This document shows positions 1-11,534 of a stretch of DNA of 64,000 bases, in pieces. Position 1 is the stretch's first letter, and every line of letters begins with the position of its first letter. The notes below the pieces were generated by a model that saw only the letters and a program-made list of their open reading frames with translations, was not told the DNA's origin and ran no database searches. Origin of the DNA: Mesostigma viride. Taxonomy: Eukaryota > Streptophyta > Mesostigmatophyceae > Mesostigmatales > Mesostigmataceae. Position numbers and translations under genes: made by a program. The stretch lies in NCBI GenBank assembly GCA_009746045.1, contig RPFO01000264.1, forward strand, positions 558,001-622,000. The letters are read 5' to 3'.

Positions 1-1465
1 CGGGTTCGCCCGTCTCGGGGTTGAACTCCAAGGGGGCGGGTGCCATGACACGACCTGGGAAGGTGCTCTTGCGGTAAAGCTTCAGCTGGTCAACGTGGAA
101 AACATTGGACTTCAGCTGCCACGAGTCCGGGATGGCGACAGACACCATCACCTCATTGAACACCTTCTCCACCAGATACGGTCCAAGGAATAAGGGGCGG
201 AGCTTGACCTTCAGGCTGTCCTCGAACTTGTGCGAGAAGCGGCCTTGGTGGGGGCCCTCAATTAAAACCAAGTCACCTGCTTCGATTGCAGGGGTGCGCC
301 TGTCCAGGGTACTTTGGACTCGCGCCATGTACTTGGCACGCGCCTGACGTAGGCCACTTATGGCGCTGGAATGAGCTTGCACCATCCGTTGTACCAGCTC
401 CCGCGCCCCTGCGACTGTGGAGCGTAGCTCCGTTGTCGTGGTGATGGCTGGGGCGGTCAAGAGATCGGTGGGGGTAAGGGGATGCCTGCCTGTATCAAGA
501 AAGAACGGGGTATACCCGTGGGCAGAATGGGGGGCATTATTGAGTGAAAACTCAATGAATCCCAGCACTTCGTCCCAATTCCTCCCGTCTCGATCCAGGT
601 AGTGCCGCAGTGCCTCTTCCACCACCCGATTCACTCTCTCCACCATGTGAGAAGAGCTACTGTGATAGGCCGTACCCATAGACAACTTAGTCCCGACGAC
701 CTGAAAAAATGAGGTCCAAAATTTCGACGTGAACAGCTTGTCCTTGTCGGTGATAAATTGTCGGGGCATGCCATGGAGCCGGAACACATTGTTTAGGAAC
801 AAGTGGGCACACTCTTCCGCCGTCAGGGTGGCCTTGCAGGGGATTAAATGGCATCTCCGCGTGAGCCGGTCCACCACTACCAGGATCTGAGCATTGCCCG
901 CCTTGGTCTCTGGCAAGGGCCCAATGAAATCCATCATCACCGAGTCCCAAGGGAACATGGGGTCTGGAATTTCCTTTGGAACGCCCTGTTTGCCCGTATT
1001 CCGTGGCTTCATGTGCTGGCAGCTGTCACAGGTACTGACATACTCCCGCACATCCCGAGCCATCTTAGGCCAATAGTAGGACCTCCGGGCCCTCGCTAAC
1101 AGCCTGTCCTGGCCTTGGTGTCCCCCCAAGACGGAGTCATGTAACTCAAATAATACCTCAGCGCGGCATATTTGGGGGACATACAAGCGCCATGAGTCTT
1201 GACGGGCCGCCTGGCCACTGACATTCACGTAAAGGAACCCGTTTTGAAACTTGGCTGGGTAGCCGTCCATGCTCTGAGGGCGGGCAGCTATGGCTTCATT
1301 TGCCTTACCCTCAGTGACCGTGAAGCGCGAGATGAGGCGCTCTAGGTCCGAGCTGATGACGACCGTTGTTGCAGTATTTGCCAACGTGAATGCCTCTCCA
1401 ACGGGCTGCATTGGAGGGTAGACTCCTGTCGCCGGCACCATATGGCTGTACGGGGCCGAAGTCCT
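1..1465 (-). pseudogene. Ty3/gypsy integrase, partial at window edge
   Basis: Translating the minus strand in the frame open from about 1465 down to 1 gives a complete gypsy integrase up to the edge. The zinc-binding HHCC region is seen as LGGHQGQDRL followed by CDSCQHMK (about 1125-1010). The DDE core begins with SVMMDFIGPLPETK and ILVVVDRLTRRCHL (940-850), then FITDKDKLF (about 760-730), and GTAYHSSSSHMVERVNR (about 680-630), which holds the catalytic Glu. The C-terminal domain (LVLIEGPHQGRF, LRPLFLGPYLVEKVF) runs to about 150. The product would insert element cDNA into the genome. No stop is seen before position 1. Confidence 0.85.
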
Positions 1466-3194
1466 TCCCCCCCTGCGGCTGCGCACGTGCCCTCACGTGC
1501 AGGGGTGCTGCCGGCGAGGCGCACGGAATGGTCAACAGTGTCAACCTCCGCGGTTGTGGCGCCACAGAAGAGGAAGGGGCTCATCGGGTCGCTCAAGCGG
1601 TCGCCAAAGGGGGCGACGGGACCATGGGAGGGGATCAACGTCGTGGCCAAAACGTCAAGATCCTCATAAAACCAATAGTCGGGGCGACGCGACAGGGCGT
1701 CAGGGACCGTGTTGTCAAGGCCCTTGACATATTCGATCTTGAACGGACCGAACTGTGCCAAATATTCAAGCCAACGGGCTTGGCGTGGCGTAAGCGTGGG
1801 CTGCGTCAACAAGTGCGTGAGGGGCCGATGGTCGGTCTGGATGATCAAGCGGTACGGGTCCGCAGGGTCGGGTTCGGCCATGGCCACGTTGAACTGAGCA
1901 CCCAGAAGATGGTGCCGCCAAGTATGGCAACAGTACACCACGGCCAACAACTCTTGCTGATGGACCGGGTAATTTCTTTCGGCCGGGATCATCGTCCGGG
2001 AGATATACTCGACCGGTTGGAGACCGAGACCATGGTCTTGGAGCAGCACACCGCCAATAGCAACCTTGCTAGAATCGCTATTGACCACGAATGGCTTGGT
2101 GGGATCCGGAAGGATGAGGACAGGCGCAGTGGCGAGCCTGGCCTTCAGCAGGTCAAAGGCCTGTTGACACAGGCCTGACCATTCCCACGGTACGTCCTTC
2201 TTGAGGAGGTGAGTAAGCGGGGCCGCAATGGTCGCGAAACGCGGGATGAAGCGGCGATAATACGATACCAAGCCCAAGAAGCTGCGCAAGGCGCGAACAT
2301 TCGCGGGAACAGGCCACTGTTGGACGGCGGCGACCTTATCGGGGTCCGTGGACACGCCCTTGTCCGAGAGAATGTGGCCTAGAAAGGGGACGCTGCGGCC
2401 TGATTCTACCTTGCTGCGGCGGGCGGACAGTTTATTATCCGCCATGATCTGCAGAACCGCGGCAACATCCTCCAAGTGCTCCTCGAACGTGCGAGAGAAA
2501 ATGAGGATGTCATCCAAGTAGATGGCCACGCAGGTGCGTTTGTACGGCTGCGTCCCCGGGTCCCACGGGATAGTCGGGTCGCGCAGGTCTGCCGAGACCT
2601 GGGGCAGCCGACTAGTGCCCATCACCGACCTAAAGAGGTGGTTCATGAGCATCTGAAAAGAGGCAGGGCTGTTACACAAGCCCATGGCCGCCACGCGGAA
2701 TTGGTAATGGCCAAAAGGCGTGGCAAAGGCTGTTTTATGGCAATCTTCGGGGGCGATCCGAAGTTGCCAAAAACCGTCTGCACAATCGAGCACCGTAAAG
2801 TACTTTGCGCCCTCCACCTTATTAAATATATCATCGATGCGGGGGAGGGGATACTTGGACTTCACGGTGATCGCATTGAGTTTGCGATAATCCGTAACCA
2901 GACGCCACTTCCCATTGGGTTTGGGCACCAGCAACACGCCCGCGCTGTAAGGGCTATTGCTGGGCTCGATCAAGCCGGCCTCCAACAAGCCGACCAAGAT
3001 CTTCTTGAGCTCTGCCAACTCCACGGGCCCATGCGAAAAATGGGTGAGGTGGTAGGTGGGTGCCCCTCCTGCAAATGAATGCGGTGGAGCACCGGTCTGG
3101 CCGGGGGAAACGTAGGTGTTTTCTCCTCAAACACGGCTGAATACTGATCGAGCACTGCGTTGAGTCGTTTCACCTCGTCTTCCGACAAGTCCAT
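1342..3194 (-). pseudogene. pol: Ty3/gypsy reverse transcriptase and RNase H
   Basis: The protein would copy element RNA into DNA. A leader (3194-2970) ends with IFRMGP and is one base out of frame with the main ORF (3024-1342), which opens with ELAELKK; together they match the usual start of a gypsy RT. In the main ORF: VPKPNGKWRLVTDYRKLN at residues 33-50, motif A TVLDCADGFWQ around Asp80, GLCNSP at 115-120 and the catalytic YLDD at 169-172. RNase H follows with VVNSDSSKVAIGGVLLQ, TDHRPL and DALSRRP. The stretch between motif B and YLDD carries a longer loop than usual. The frame then breaks at about 1467, where integrase continues in another frame. Confidence 0.88.
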
Positions 3195-3205
3195 GCCAAG
3201 CGAGT

Positions 3206-3863
3206 TTAACGAAACTCCAGCCTGTGCATGCTGGGCGCTGGGCCCGCGCGCGTGGGCAAGGGCGTCCAGACGAATGGAGTAAACGGGAGGAGGCTGCGGG
3301 CTCTCATCATCCGCTTGAACTCCCTTTTGGACATGAGAATGTCCGCAAGGCGACGACGGTCACTCTTGAGGGCAGGCGTGTCATCGGTGATGGTCATGCC
3401 GTTGGCCGCATACTGCCGCTCAGGTAACCAGAATGACCCATCTGGGAAGTGGGTAACCATGGTACCAAAAGAGACGGTCACCTTGGATGTGCAGCCAGTC
3501 AATCCCTAGGATGATATCAGCCGCTTGTAAGGGAATGACCGTGGCGCGAATGGGCACGCTGGTGCCTTGTACGATAGGGGCCAAGTCCACATAGCCCGGG
3601 GATGGCTGAGTGTAGCCATCCGAGTATCGCACGCGCCGAGCAATGGTATGGGGAGTCGGGGTTACTCCCAGGCGCTGCACTATGGCCTCACTGATGAAGG
3701 TGGTAGCCGCACCACTGTCAATGAGGACCTTGATGCCCTCCAAACAACGCCCAGAGCCCTGGGGGTCTGGTAGGCTTCCAGTGAAGAGGAGTAGTTGCCG
3801 CGGGCCTTCGCTAGGCTCCGCTTGCCATTCCTGGGTCTCTGTCACCACATTACATGGTAACAA
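3206..3863 (-). pseudogene. Ty3/gypsy aspartic protease (retropepsin), frame-broken
   Basis: The protease would cleave the Gag-Pol polyprotein. The first frame (3863-3420) contains the catalytic signature VLIDSGAATTFI and the second conserved strand DIILGIDWL, spaced as in retropepsins. Downstream of DWL the reading continues better in the next frame (3502-3206, TVSFGTMVTHFPDGSFW), so a one-base shift is placed near 3490. The second frame ends at 3206, just before the RT leader segment starting at 3194. No start codon is required because this part is normally made as a fusion. Confidence 0.82.
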
Positions 3864-3922
3864 AACTTGGGCGACTTGTGCATGGCCGGGTAAGGTGTCG
3901 CCCGGAGTGCCCTCCCGGCCTC

Positions 3923-5797
3923 TCAGTCCAACGCCTCTCCTGCAGGCCCCTCGTCCACCGGTGTGCCTCGCAGGTGGCCGGATGCGGCCGCGGAAGAGCC
4001 ATCATCAGGCTCGGCCGCGTCTGCGGCATCCAGTTGGTTGAGGGCATGCCCAGCTTGCTGGTAGGAGCTTGGGGGCGCCTTGGGTTGTTGGTACAGCCGG
4101 GGCTGTTGGCGCGCTTGTTGCAAGCGTCGGGCACGCTCACCCGCACTGGGAGCTGTGCGCATATTTCGCGCCGGTGGTGGCCTCGAGGCCATTTGCGGGG
4201 AGGCCGCTTGGAAATTGTTGCGTTGCACAGGCGGGGCCTGGTCCAGCGGAGGGAGATCAGGGCACTCACGTTTGATGTGCCCCACGCGGTTGCAGTGGTA
4301 GCACTGAATCCGGGAAGTGTCCAAGGCATTAATGTCCAGGACCTCGCACTGTAGCTCATCCACCCACACGGGGGCGAATCCCAGCTCATTGAGTTCCAGT
4401 GCATTCACGCGGGGTTTTGGGGTCCGCTGCACCAAGGGAGCTATCTCCGCTAGGTAGGTCTTGATGTCCTGCAGGTTCCATTGAGCCCAGGAGAGGTGGG
4501 CGAATTTCCGCTTCACCTCATCCCGGAATTCGGGTTGCAAGCCCTCATAGAACCTTGCCAAGGCTTCTGGGCCCATCAGGTCATCAACCCGCCCAGCTAG
4601 AAGCTCGAACTTGGTCATATATTCCCGATAGCTCAGGTTCCCCTGCTTGAACGCCCCAAAAGCCTCCCGGTCCAGCTTGTCTTGGTCGGGTGGCAGGTAC
4701 TTGGCCCGTGCTCGCCGAAATAATTCAGCCAAGCTGCTGGGGAAGCCATTGGCCAGGGCGCTTTCGCAATGGAGAGCTTGTCTCACATCGGGAGCCAGTG
4801 CCTCGCTGGACACCAGCTTGACCTTGATATCCTCGTCCAAGAGCTTGCGATTGTATGTCTCCCAGATGTCGATCTTCTGAGACACTGCAATCTCCCAAGC
4901 CTCAAACTCTTGGTACGAGCAGTCGGGTTTAAACTTGGGAATATCCGACAGCTTGGGCAACGGTGGTAGTCGCCCTGCATTGTGAGTATCATCGTCATGA
5001 TGGCCCATGATACTCGCGGGTCTCCCGGGCCCGGCCACACCTTGCGAGGTGTGCCCACGCGGGTAACCTGCCGGGGGGCTGCACTCATCCTCACCCGGGT
5101 GCTCATACCCATGTGGGTAGTGGGCGCGGCTTGCATAATGATGGGCGGCGGTGGCCGCTGGGTGCTGCGCTCGTGGGTCACCCGGAGCCAGGCGGTCGTA
5201 TGCTGAGTTGGGGAGGGGAATCGCCTCCCCTGCGACCCCGAAGGAAGACCGACCGGTCCGTGCGGTGCCCTGGCCCTGCCCAGCCATATTTGGCGAGGCA
5301 TGGCCGAAGGGGCTAGCCCCAAGGGGTCCAGGCGCATGATAGGACGCCCGATTCGCAGCGCGGCGAGACCGCGATCGGCTATCATACAAGGGTGGCGCCG
5401 GGGCGCTGCTGGGCCAAGTGGCCAATGTAGGTTGCGGCAGCACCGTAGGCAGGGCCCCACTCCTACCGTAGTGCAGGGTAACATTATTCCCCTGCGCCCC
5501 CGCGCCGGCTCCTACACCAAGGGCCGGACCCGCCGACAATCCCGCGATGGATGTTCCACTTGGTGGTCCATTAAGGGGATTCACTACAGGGCTACCAGGT
5601 GGTGCACCGGCAGCCGCCGAGGAATTCCCTCCCAAACGTGGGGTTTGTGCTGGGGATGACCCCCTAGAGCCACGCTCACTACTCGGGCGTGAGTGATTTT
5701 GGGTAGCTCTCTCTGCCGCCTCGAGTGCTGCCACGAGGGAAGGGGCAGGAGAGAAGCGATGGGCCTCTCGTCGCCCTCGCTCAATACCGTCAGCCAT
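3923..5797 (-). CDS. gag: Ty3/gypsy Gag polyprotein
   Basis: This 624-residue ORF would form the particle that packages the element RNA. The first 290 residues or so are a low-complexity Gly/Pro/Ser/His-rich stretch. A helical region follows (about 290-460) that resembles a retrotransposon capsid, containing FDLERAR-like leucine-rich segments and the phrase REAFGAFKQGNLSYREYMTKF. A classical CCHC zinc knuckle (CYHCNRVGHIKREC) lies at about residues 498-511. The tail is Gln/Pro/Ala-rich. The ATG at 5797 is the first in a long open frame. The protease follows about 60 bases after the stop in a different frame, so Gag-Pol expression would need a frame change. Start choice is uncertain because the long Gly/Ser-rich N-terminus is unusual. 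Confidence 0.85.
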   Translation of the reverse strand: MADGIERGRREAHRFSPAPSLVAALEAAERATQNHSRPSSERGSRGSSPAQTPRLGGNSSAAAGAPPGSPVVNPLNGPPSGTSIAGLSAGPALGVGAGAGAQGNNVTLHYGRSGALPTVLPQPTLATWPSSAPAPPLYDSRSRSRRAANRASYHAPGPLGASPFGHASPNMAGQGQGTARTGRSSFGVAGEAIPLPNSAYDRLAPGDPRAQHPAATAAHHYASRAHYPHGYEHPGEDECSPPAGYPRGHTSQGVAGPGRPASIMGHHDDDTHNAGRLPPLPKLSDIPKFKPDCSYQEFEAWEIAVSQKIDIWETYNRKLLDEDIKVKLVSSEALAPDVRQALHCESALANGFPSSLAELFRRARAKYLPPDQDKLDREAFGAFKQGNLSYREYMTKFELLAGRVDDLMGPEALARFYEGLQPEFRDEVKRKFAHLSWAQWNLQDIKTYLAEIAPLVQRTPKPRVNALELNELGFAPVWVDELQCEVLDINALDTSRIQCYHCNRVGHIKRECPDLPPLDQAPPVQRNNFQAASPQMASRPPPARNMRTAPSAGERARRLQQARQQPRLYQQPKAPPSSYQQAGHALNQLDAADAAEPDDGSSAAASGHLRGTPVDEGPAGEALD

Positions 5798-7044
5798 CGC
5801 GTGGTGGCTGGTAAAGTGTGAACAATGTGCCTCTAGTCACCTTGGCGGGATGACAAATTAAGCACAAAAAACGTCAATTAAAGGACGTGAGATATTACTG
5901 CAGCTTGCCGGAGCTGACAGTATGTATCCCAGATATAGGGTGTGAGGCAATGGCCAAGACGCCAACTAATGCGTGAAATTGCAACCCACAAAGCGTTTCC
6001 GTTTAAAGCACGCAATATAAGGAGATTCGTTTCCGGACGAATCCCTTAGGTCAACCGGACAAGGCCAGGTTGGGGCATGCAAGAACCGCAATATGGGTAA
6101 CGGGTATGGGCAGTTAGGATTGTGGGGATCCGACCCCCACAATGAATTACTGCAAGCGGAATTAGTAAGGGTTCCGGCCCTTATATAATTCCGTTGCTGA
6201 TCCGGATCAGATTACAGAAAAACGGGACGGGATAGAGGCCACTAGGAAAGTTTCCTCCGAGTCCAGTTTAACACGTATGGCTATTTAAAATAGCGCCTTA
6301 ATGATTGAGAATGAATGCGAAAGACCTTTGACTTCCTATGCGTCACAGCGCACGATGGTGGCTTAAGAATACTTGTCACACAATACGAATAAGCTCAAAC
6401 CCGGAAAACCGGTTTCGTATATTACAATGTTACCACACAGATTAAAACACTCAATGCGGGAAGACTTACACCCAGTAGGCGAGGGATTCACACTCGAGCC
6501 CACAGGAGATTTACACTCCAGGATTAAGCGATGGTAAATAATCTGTAGAGCAACGTGGTAAATTACGATACAAGGTCCGGATTGCTGGCATAGCTCGTGC
6601 CTTCCTATTTTGTCCCTTCGTCCCCGTTGGTGGCTGCGCCTGGCGCTGCCAACCAGGCATGACGTGAGGTCCGCGGGGACGGGCTTCTCGAACCGTCTAG
6701 AACACATTAAAGACCAGTACGGCTAGAGGCATCTCCTGAAAATATCCAAATGTCCGTAGGTACCATCATAACGCATGTGCAGTGCCACTTGGCTGTCCCG
6801 TAACTCCCGTTCAGGCGCTAGGTCTGCCTACGGCGCAAAGGCCAAGTTCGTCAGCAAATTTTCTACACTTACTTCCACACGGATTGCCTCGGCTGCCAAC
6901 TATACTCAGTATGGCCTCGGCACTGGCGCCGGATTACGGTCGGCGCCGATCGACCGGGACGGATAATTTATATTTACCACAAACGGCATGTTGCATCCGT
7001 GCAACAACAACCTAGTCAGGGTAAAATATCCAATCCAATCCAAT
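5798..7044 (-). other. Untranslated leader and presumed 5' LTR of the gypsy element, plus unassigned DNA
   Basis: No convincing protein is seen. By position this should hold the primer-binding site and 5' LTR of the minus-strand gypsy element, but the partner LTR is outside the window, so the borders cannot be fixed. No initiator-Met primer-binding sequence is recognisable. A near-perfect inverted repeat around GGGGATCCGACCCCC lies at about 6120-6143. A 114-codon ORF at 6363-6707 has no recognisable features and is taken as chance. The gypsy element probably ends before about 6760, and the last part adjoins the PC-esterase 3' end. Confidence 0.45.
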
Positions 7045-8136
7045 TCAATTCAATTTAATGTCAAATGCCCTGAGCAGGTAGAACAAATCGGAAAAATGAG
7101 CATCCCAAAACACAGGGGAGTAGCAGAAATGGGTACAGTCACAGCACTGTTTGAAATTTCTGTTACCGTCTAGGCAGAACTTGCCGATGTGGACATCATA
7201 GCGAGGTTCTGTTAAGTTGTAAAACGGCAAGACTTTGACCTTTTGAAACTGGTGGGAAAGTGCATGCAAAAAGTTGTTCTGCTCTGTCGTCCAAGTGTCC
7301 AGTTGGTATTTGGAACTGGCTGGCCTCTTGGTAAGAGCCTCACATCGACAGTTGTTGATGCCTTTCTTGTACTTATGAAGTTCTGCTCGGTAGCTGCCTG
7401 TATATTGAAAATGTTGCGCTGACACTTCCTGGAAAAAAGCGGCCTTCCCAGGCCCTTGTGCGAATCCAGAAAGCATGCCAAAAATCTGCTTGACCTCACC
7501 CCGAAACATGCGGTGAAGACTGCCAGCACCGTAGTGCAGTCCCAGGCCAACAATGGCTACATCCGCCAGAGAAAGGGCAATCTTAAACTTGGTCACGCAT
7601 TCCCCATGAAACTTAAAGCATTTTAGGAAGGCAAAAGCAACGTTGTGTGGCGGCAGAGCAACGTCAACACGGCCATCCAATAATGAAGCATCGGGTGGCT
7701 GTAGGAGTTCCTTTAACCGTCTTGTTCGTTCGTCATGAGCCGTGTTAGTTTGTATATCCACCCCAGCACCAGCTGCGCTGCACAGCGCTGCGTGGTACGT
7801 CTGCCTGATTATACTGTCACCCGCAAATAAAATAACCTTCCCCTCCAAAAGCCCCACAACTTTGCCGAAATCAAGAATCCTCGATGTCAGGACCACGTGC
7901 GACTCGGACGTTGGCCATTGCTCACGGCTTCGTTCCCGGCAAAACCGATAGTCGTCACGCACGAAGAAGTCTTCGTGTATGCAGGGCATCGAGCGGTCGC
8001 ACTGTATGAGAGGGAAACCGGTGTCCGACAGGACTTGCGTGCAGCTTTCAGCTCCTGCTTCAACTGTCAATATCCATGACAATTGAGGGATCAGCAGTTG
8101 CAAGAAGCCTAGCAGCAGCATGAGCAACGGGGACAT
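7045..8136 (-). CDS. Secreted GDSL/PC-esterase family protein (TBL/NXPE-like acyl esterase or acetyltransferase)
   Basis: This intact 363-residue ORF has no introns. Residues 1-28 form a hydrophobic leader (LLMLLLGFLQLLIPQL) that fits a signal peptide or Golgi anchor. The nucleophile box is FAGDSIIRQ, with GDS at 106-108. The C-terminus has CDCTHFC with Asp333 and His336, the DxxH pair that completes the Ser-Asp-His triad in PC-esterases. Paired cysteines throughout (31, 46, 52, 66, 119 and a CC at 331-332) suggest a disulphide-bonded lumenal or secreted protein. The family includes plant TBL polysaccharide O-acetyltransferases and animal NXPE/CASD1-like proteins, so a role in modifying cell-surface glycans is likely, but the substrate cannot be told. 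The ATG at 8136 directly precedes the leader. It is one of two apparently intact host genes here. Confidence 0.8.
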   Translation of the reverse strand: MSPLLMLLLGFLQLLIPQLSWILTVEAGAESCTQVLSDTGFPLIQCDRSMPCIHEDFFVRDDYRFCRERSREQWPTSESHVVLTSRILDFGKVVGLLEGKVILFAGDSIIRQTYHAALCSAAGAGVDIQTNTAHDERTRRLKELLQPPDASLLDGRVDVALPPHNVAFAFLKCFKFHGECVTKFKIALSLADVAIVGLGLHYGAGSLHRMFRGEVKQIFGMLSGFAQGPGKAAFFQEVSAQHFQYTGSYRAELHKYKKGINNCRCEALTKRPASSKYQLDTWTTEQNNFLHALSHQFQKVKVLPFYNLTEPRYDVHIGKFCLDGNRNFKQCCDCTHFCYSPVFWDAHFSDLFYLLRAFDIKLN

Positions 8137-11100
8137 GGGTGCTACTAAATTACCATTCGCATGTGTTCTCTAAAGCACGCGGCTCACAAGAAGGCAAAGT
8201 GACCTTGCAAAGCTATTCTCCTGCTCTAGCCCATGCCGCAAGTTATCATTTTATAGATTGCGAAGTAAGCTATTCTCCGGCAAGATCAGGCAAGAACCCA
8301 TATATTGAGGAAACGCAAGGACCAAACGCAGTTGCGCAATGGCGGCGGCTATATGACATCACTTACATCAGGGGGGGACGTCACGTTTGGTCCGTATCAT
8401 TCAAAAAAAAAAAAAAAAGCCGTGACCCCTGGCGCTTTCGGGGGACGGGGCACCCAGCTCACGTCTTATAGCTCCACGAGCTGACGACCTCGCCATCATA
8501 TAGTCTCAAAAAAAAAAAATTTACTGCGTAGCTCAGTAGTTCAATTGAAAGCCATCAACGCAGAACTTGTCAGAATTCTCTAATGAAGTGAGTTTTACCC
8601 CGACTAGCCGTGATATTTGACCACTACTGTAATTGTGTGTGTACACAGTACAGTACACCGCCTCACGGGTACGTGGGCTGTTCCCGCACCACGTGGAATT
8701 GGGACGTTTGCGTACTACGTAGCCGTGAAAGTGGGACGGTTCGCGTACCACGTAGCCGTGGAAGTGGGCTGTATGCGCCTGTGGGACGGTCTGAAGGGCG
8801 TGGTGTCTTTTTGGTGTTAAGGGTTTGAGTACAGGCTGGTTAGGCCAAAAGGGTCAAAATTGTGTCAGGTGGCCTTAACTTTTGAAATACTTTTCCGAAA
8901 ATACCGCAAAATAGATCAAAATTCATGGGAAAATATTTTTAAAACATCTACGTTGCGAAAATGCCACTATTGCTGACCAAACTAGGGCTAAACAAGCATA
9001 TTGTGTTTCCCCTGCTTAAGTTAACATGGAGACAAGCCCACAGCTCCAGCCAATAGTGTGGCAGGTAAAAAAAATCCGCAAAAATATTCATCAAATCAGA
9101 AATCAGAAATCAGAAATAAGTTCCTGCGGGACAAGGACAAGATTCCCATGAATCTGGCAGTTATTCACAAAGTAAAGATATAGCTGGAAGTTACAGCCAA
9201 TGAACTAAAGCTGGACATAACTTGACTTCCTGAACAATCTACTTGGAATCTCAAGGATCCGAGACCACTTTTGCCAAGCAGTTTTTCATGCCAGATTCAA
9301 CTGCTGAGAGGGCGGCCGCAAAATATACCGGCTTGTCAGGTAGAAATCCGTATGTTCCTTGCAGAAATCTGAGTTGTTGAGTCAAAGCTGCTACAACTAC
9401 TAGTAGATATAATTTTTTCTGACAGCCCCTTCAGCAGTTGCATCCGTCATGAAAAACTGCCTAGGAGATGTGTTTTCAGAATCTCGAGATTCGGTCACTA
9501 TAGTCCAGGAAATCATGCTGACACAAAAAGGGTCACTATAGCCTAACCAGCCTGTAATGTTAAACATCAGATTCTGGTTTTGGTGTTAAAATGGTGTTAA
9601 AAATGAACCAATCGGCGCGAAGAGACTGAATTCGAGGATTCCGAGTATTAGCCAACGATGTTACAAAATGATTCCGTTCCAAGGTTTCTGAAATTTACTG
9701 AACGAAATGGCTTCGATCAGCTGGCGGTTCAGGCTGAACAAGGTTAGCTTTGTACCGGTGTTCAGTAAAACCGCGTTGACGGTAAACAGAGCCGTTTCCC
9801 GCGCAATTCCGCGTCCCGCTGACTGTTCCGGTGTCGCGGAGTCGAATTAGAGAGGCGGAACATAAACATTTCACTGCGTGCGCGGGCCAAAGACAGCCTG
9901 GCCGGTGATAGTAATGGATAAAGCAGGGATAAGGAAATGAATGGCGCGGCGGTGCTGCACTAGACATCGATTCCGGGGCATATTGAGTGCTTGCCAACAA
10001 TGCTGACAGTGATCGGAGTGTATTTATTTGAAATATCGCGATAATTTTAGCCCTGTAGTAAAAGCCGCAGCCTAATATTTGTGGGAAAAGGTCAGTTCGG
10101 CCTGCATCGGCGCTGTGTGATTTAGCAACTAGATTGCGCGAGCAGCTGGGCGTGTTGATGATTCCTGGTCGAATGTACATAAGTCTTCTTTAGCGCGCCC
10201 GCTCGCTTTTCGGGAAGACTTTGACTTGGCGAGTGGGTAATCCGACGACGTCGCTCATATATATCGAATAGGCGGGGATATCCATGCCTGTTGCCCGAAT
10301 GTGGCGACATGTACTGGCGTCATATTGATCAAGTTTATCCTGCGCACTTACACCCAATTATCTTTCGAGTACTTGTGGTTACACGTTACTGCCGGTGAGC
10401 ATGGTGTTACTTGGACTCGCCACAGGCCTTCAGCAATTGCCCCCTCTGCGCCATTCCACATGATGGCAACTGTCTGCTTGGGGCTATATATAACTCATTG
10501 ATCAGCGCTCGGGAAACATAATGGGGACACACCAGTGCCGACAGGAAGTCGTGGACTATATGCAGGTATTGTGGAGATGCCTATGTCGTTGTTCTTTAGT
10601 TCCCATGTTTGCTTGCCTGCATTTCACATGTTCTTTCCATTGGCCTCAGTCGATCACAGCATGTTGTTGTGCGGCGCCCACGTATAACGTATACACACGT
10701 CATTATACACGTTTAATTTGCCACCGGCTGCGCATGCACTGCCGCCAACTCATTCCTAGTATGCCCACTCTAGTTTATCATAACTGCTTGAATATGGGGT
10801 GCTGTACCATTCATACATTGCCACGTTTCTGCAGGCACACGCGCCCTTCTTGATCTCTAGTTCTTTCAATGAAAAGGAAGAGGTCTCCTTTCTAGATTAT
10901 TTGTCACGGATGCGCAAGGATGGCTCATGGGGTGGCAATCGAGAGCTAGCAGCTGCATCCCTGCTGTACCGCTCCAGTTAACATCAATGTGCAGGTGCGT
11001 GGTCTCACCCATTACATGTTGTTACTAATTTACAAGCTATATGGTCAAAATAATTTGTGTGTTTTAATTTATCCATAACAAGTAGACCCGGTAGGGGCCA

Positions 11101-11534
11101 AGCCCCTACTGGTACAGTTATTCCGCCATTCACGCCTTGATTTGGGTTCAAGGTTTTTTAGGGGTCAACCCAACTTTACGTGTGAATGACTAAACTTAAT
11201 TGTACTAATTTGAACTAATTAAGATACTCAAACATACTGTTCTAAACTACTTTGAACTTGAATGCCGAAAGCCGATGCGACCCAACGGGAGCACGAGTTT
11301 ACTTAATTATTTGACCCAACCTAAGGCGTGAACACAACTTAAGCCAACCCAACTTAAGGCATGAATGACTGTGTACACATACTTTATTATTAGGGTAAAG
11401 AGACATGCTGTTTGCTTTCAATTGGTGGTTGGGTTGTTTGCTCGCTGTTTAGTTTGGTGGGTGAGTGCAGTGTAGGGGCTAGGGCAACTTGGCAGCACCT
11501 GGACACCCTGTGGATGATGGTACTAACCCGGAGT
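8137..11534. other. Intergenic DNA with no supported gene
   Basis: About 3.4 kb of mainly AT-rich DNA. The first few hundred bases lie upstream of the PC-esterase and may hold its promoter, though no clear element is seen. At about 8665-8785 there are degenerate tandem copies of a roughly 36-base unit around the word ACGTAGCCGTG. A short triplicated AATCAGA word occurs near 9100. At about 11088-11110 there is a small inverted repeat (GTAGGGGC/GCCCCTAC). The word CCCAACGGGAGCACGAGTTTA near 11283 matches the foldback repeat at 19453. The ORFs at 9695-10180 and 10521-10853 show no family features. Confidence 0.6.

Larger units (their letters stand above)
1..5797 (-). mobile_element. Ty3/gypsy LTR retrotransposon, 3' end outside window
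   Basis: Read on the minus strand, the order is Gag, aspartic protease, reverse transcriptase, RNase H, integrase, which is the Ty3/gypsy order. The 3' LTR would lie left of position 1, so LTR identity and a target-site duplication cannot be checked. The coding region is broken by apparent single-base frame changes near 3490, 3030 and 1467. The last coincides with a run of seven C on the plus strand. Either the copy is decaying or these are homopolymer errors in the assembly. No chromodomain is visible at the integrase end within the window. Confidence 0.9.

Noticed and set aside
1390..2178. Plus-strand ORF of 262 codons and neighbours across the gypsy pol region
   Set aside because: They are antisense to clear RT, RNase H and integrase motifs.
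6363..6707. 114-codon minus-strand ORF
   Set aside because: It lies in the presumed gypsy 5' LTR/leader and has no protein-like pattern.
9695..10310. Minus-strand ORFs of 161 and 62 codons
   Set aside because: Composition and order show no domain, and they overlap other chance ORFs.
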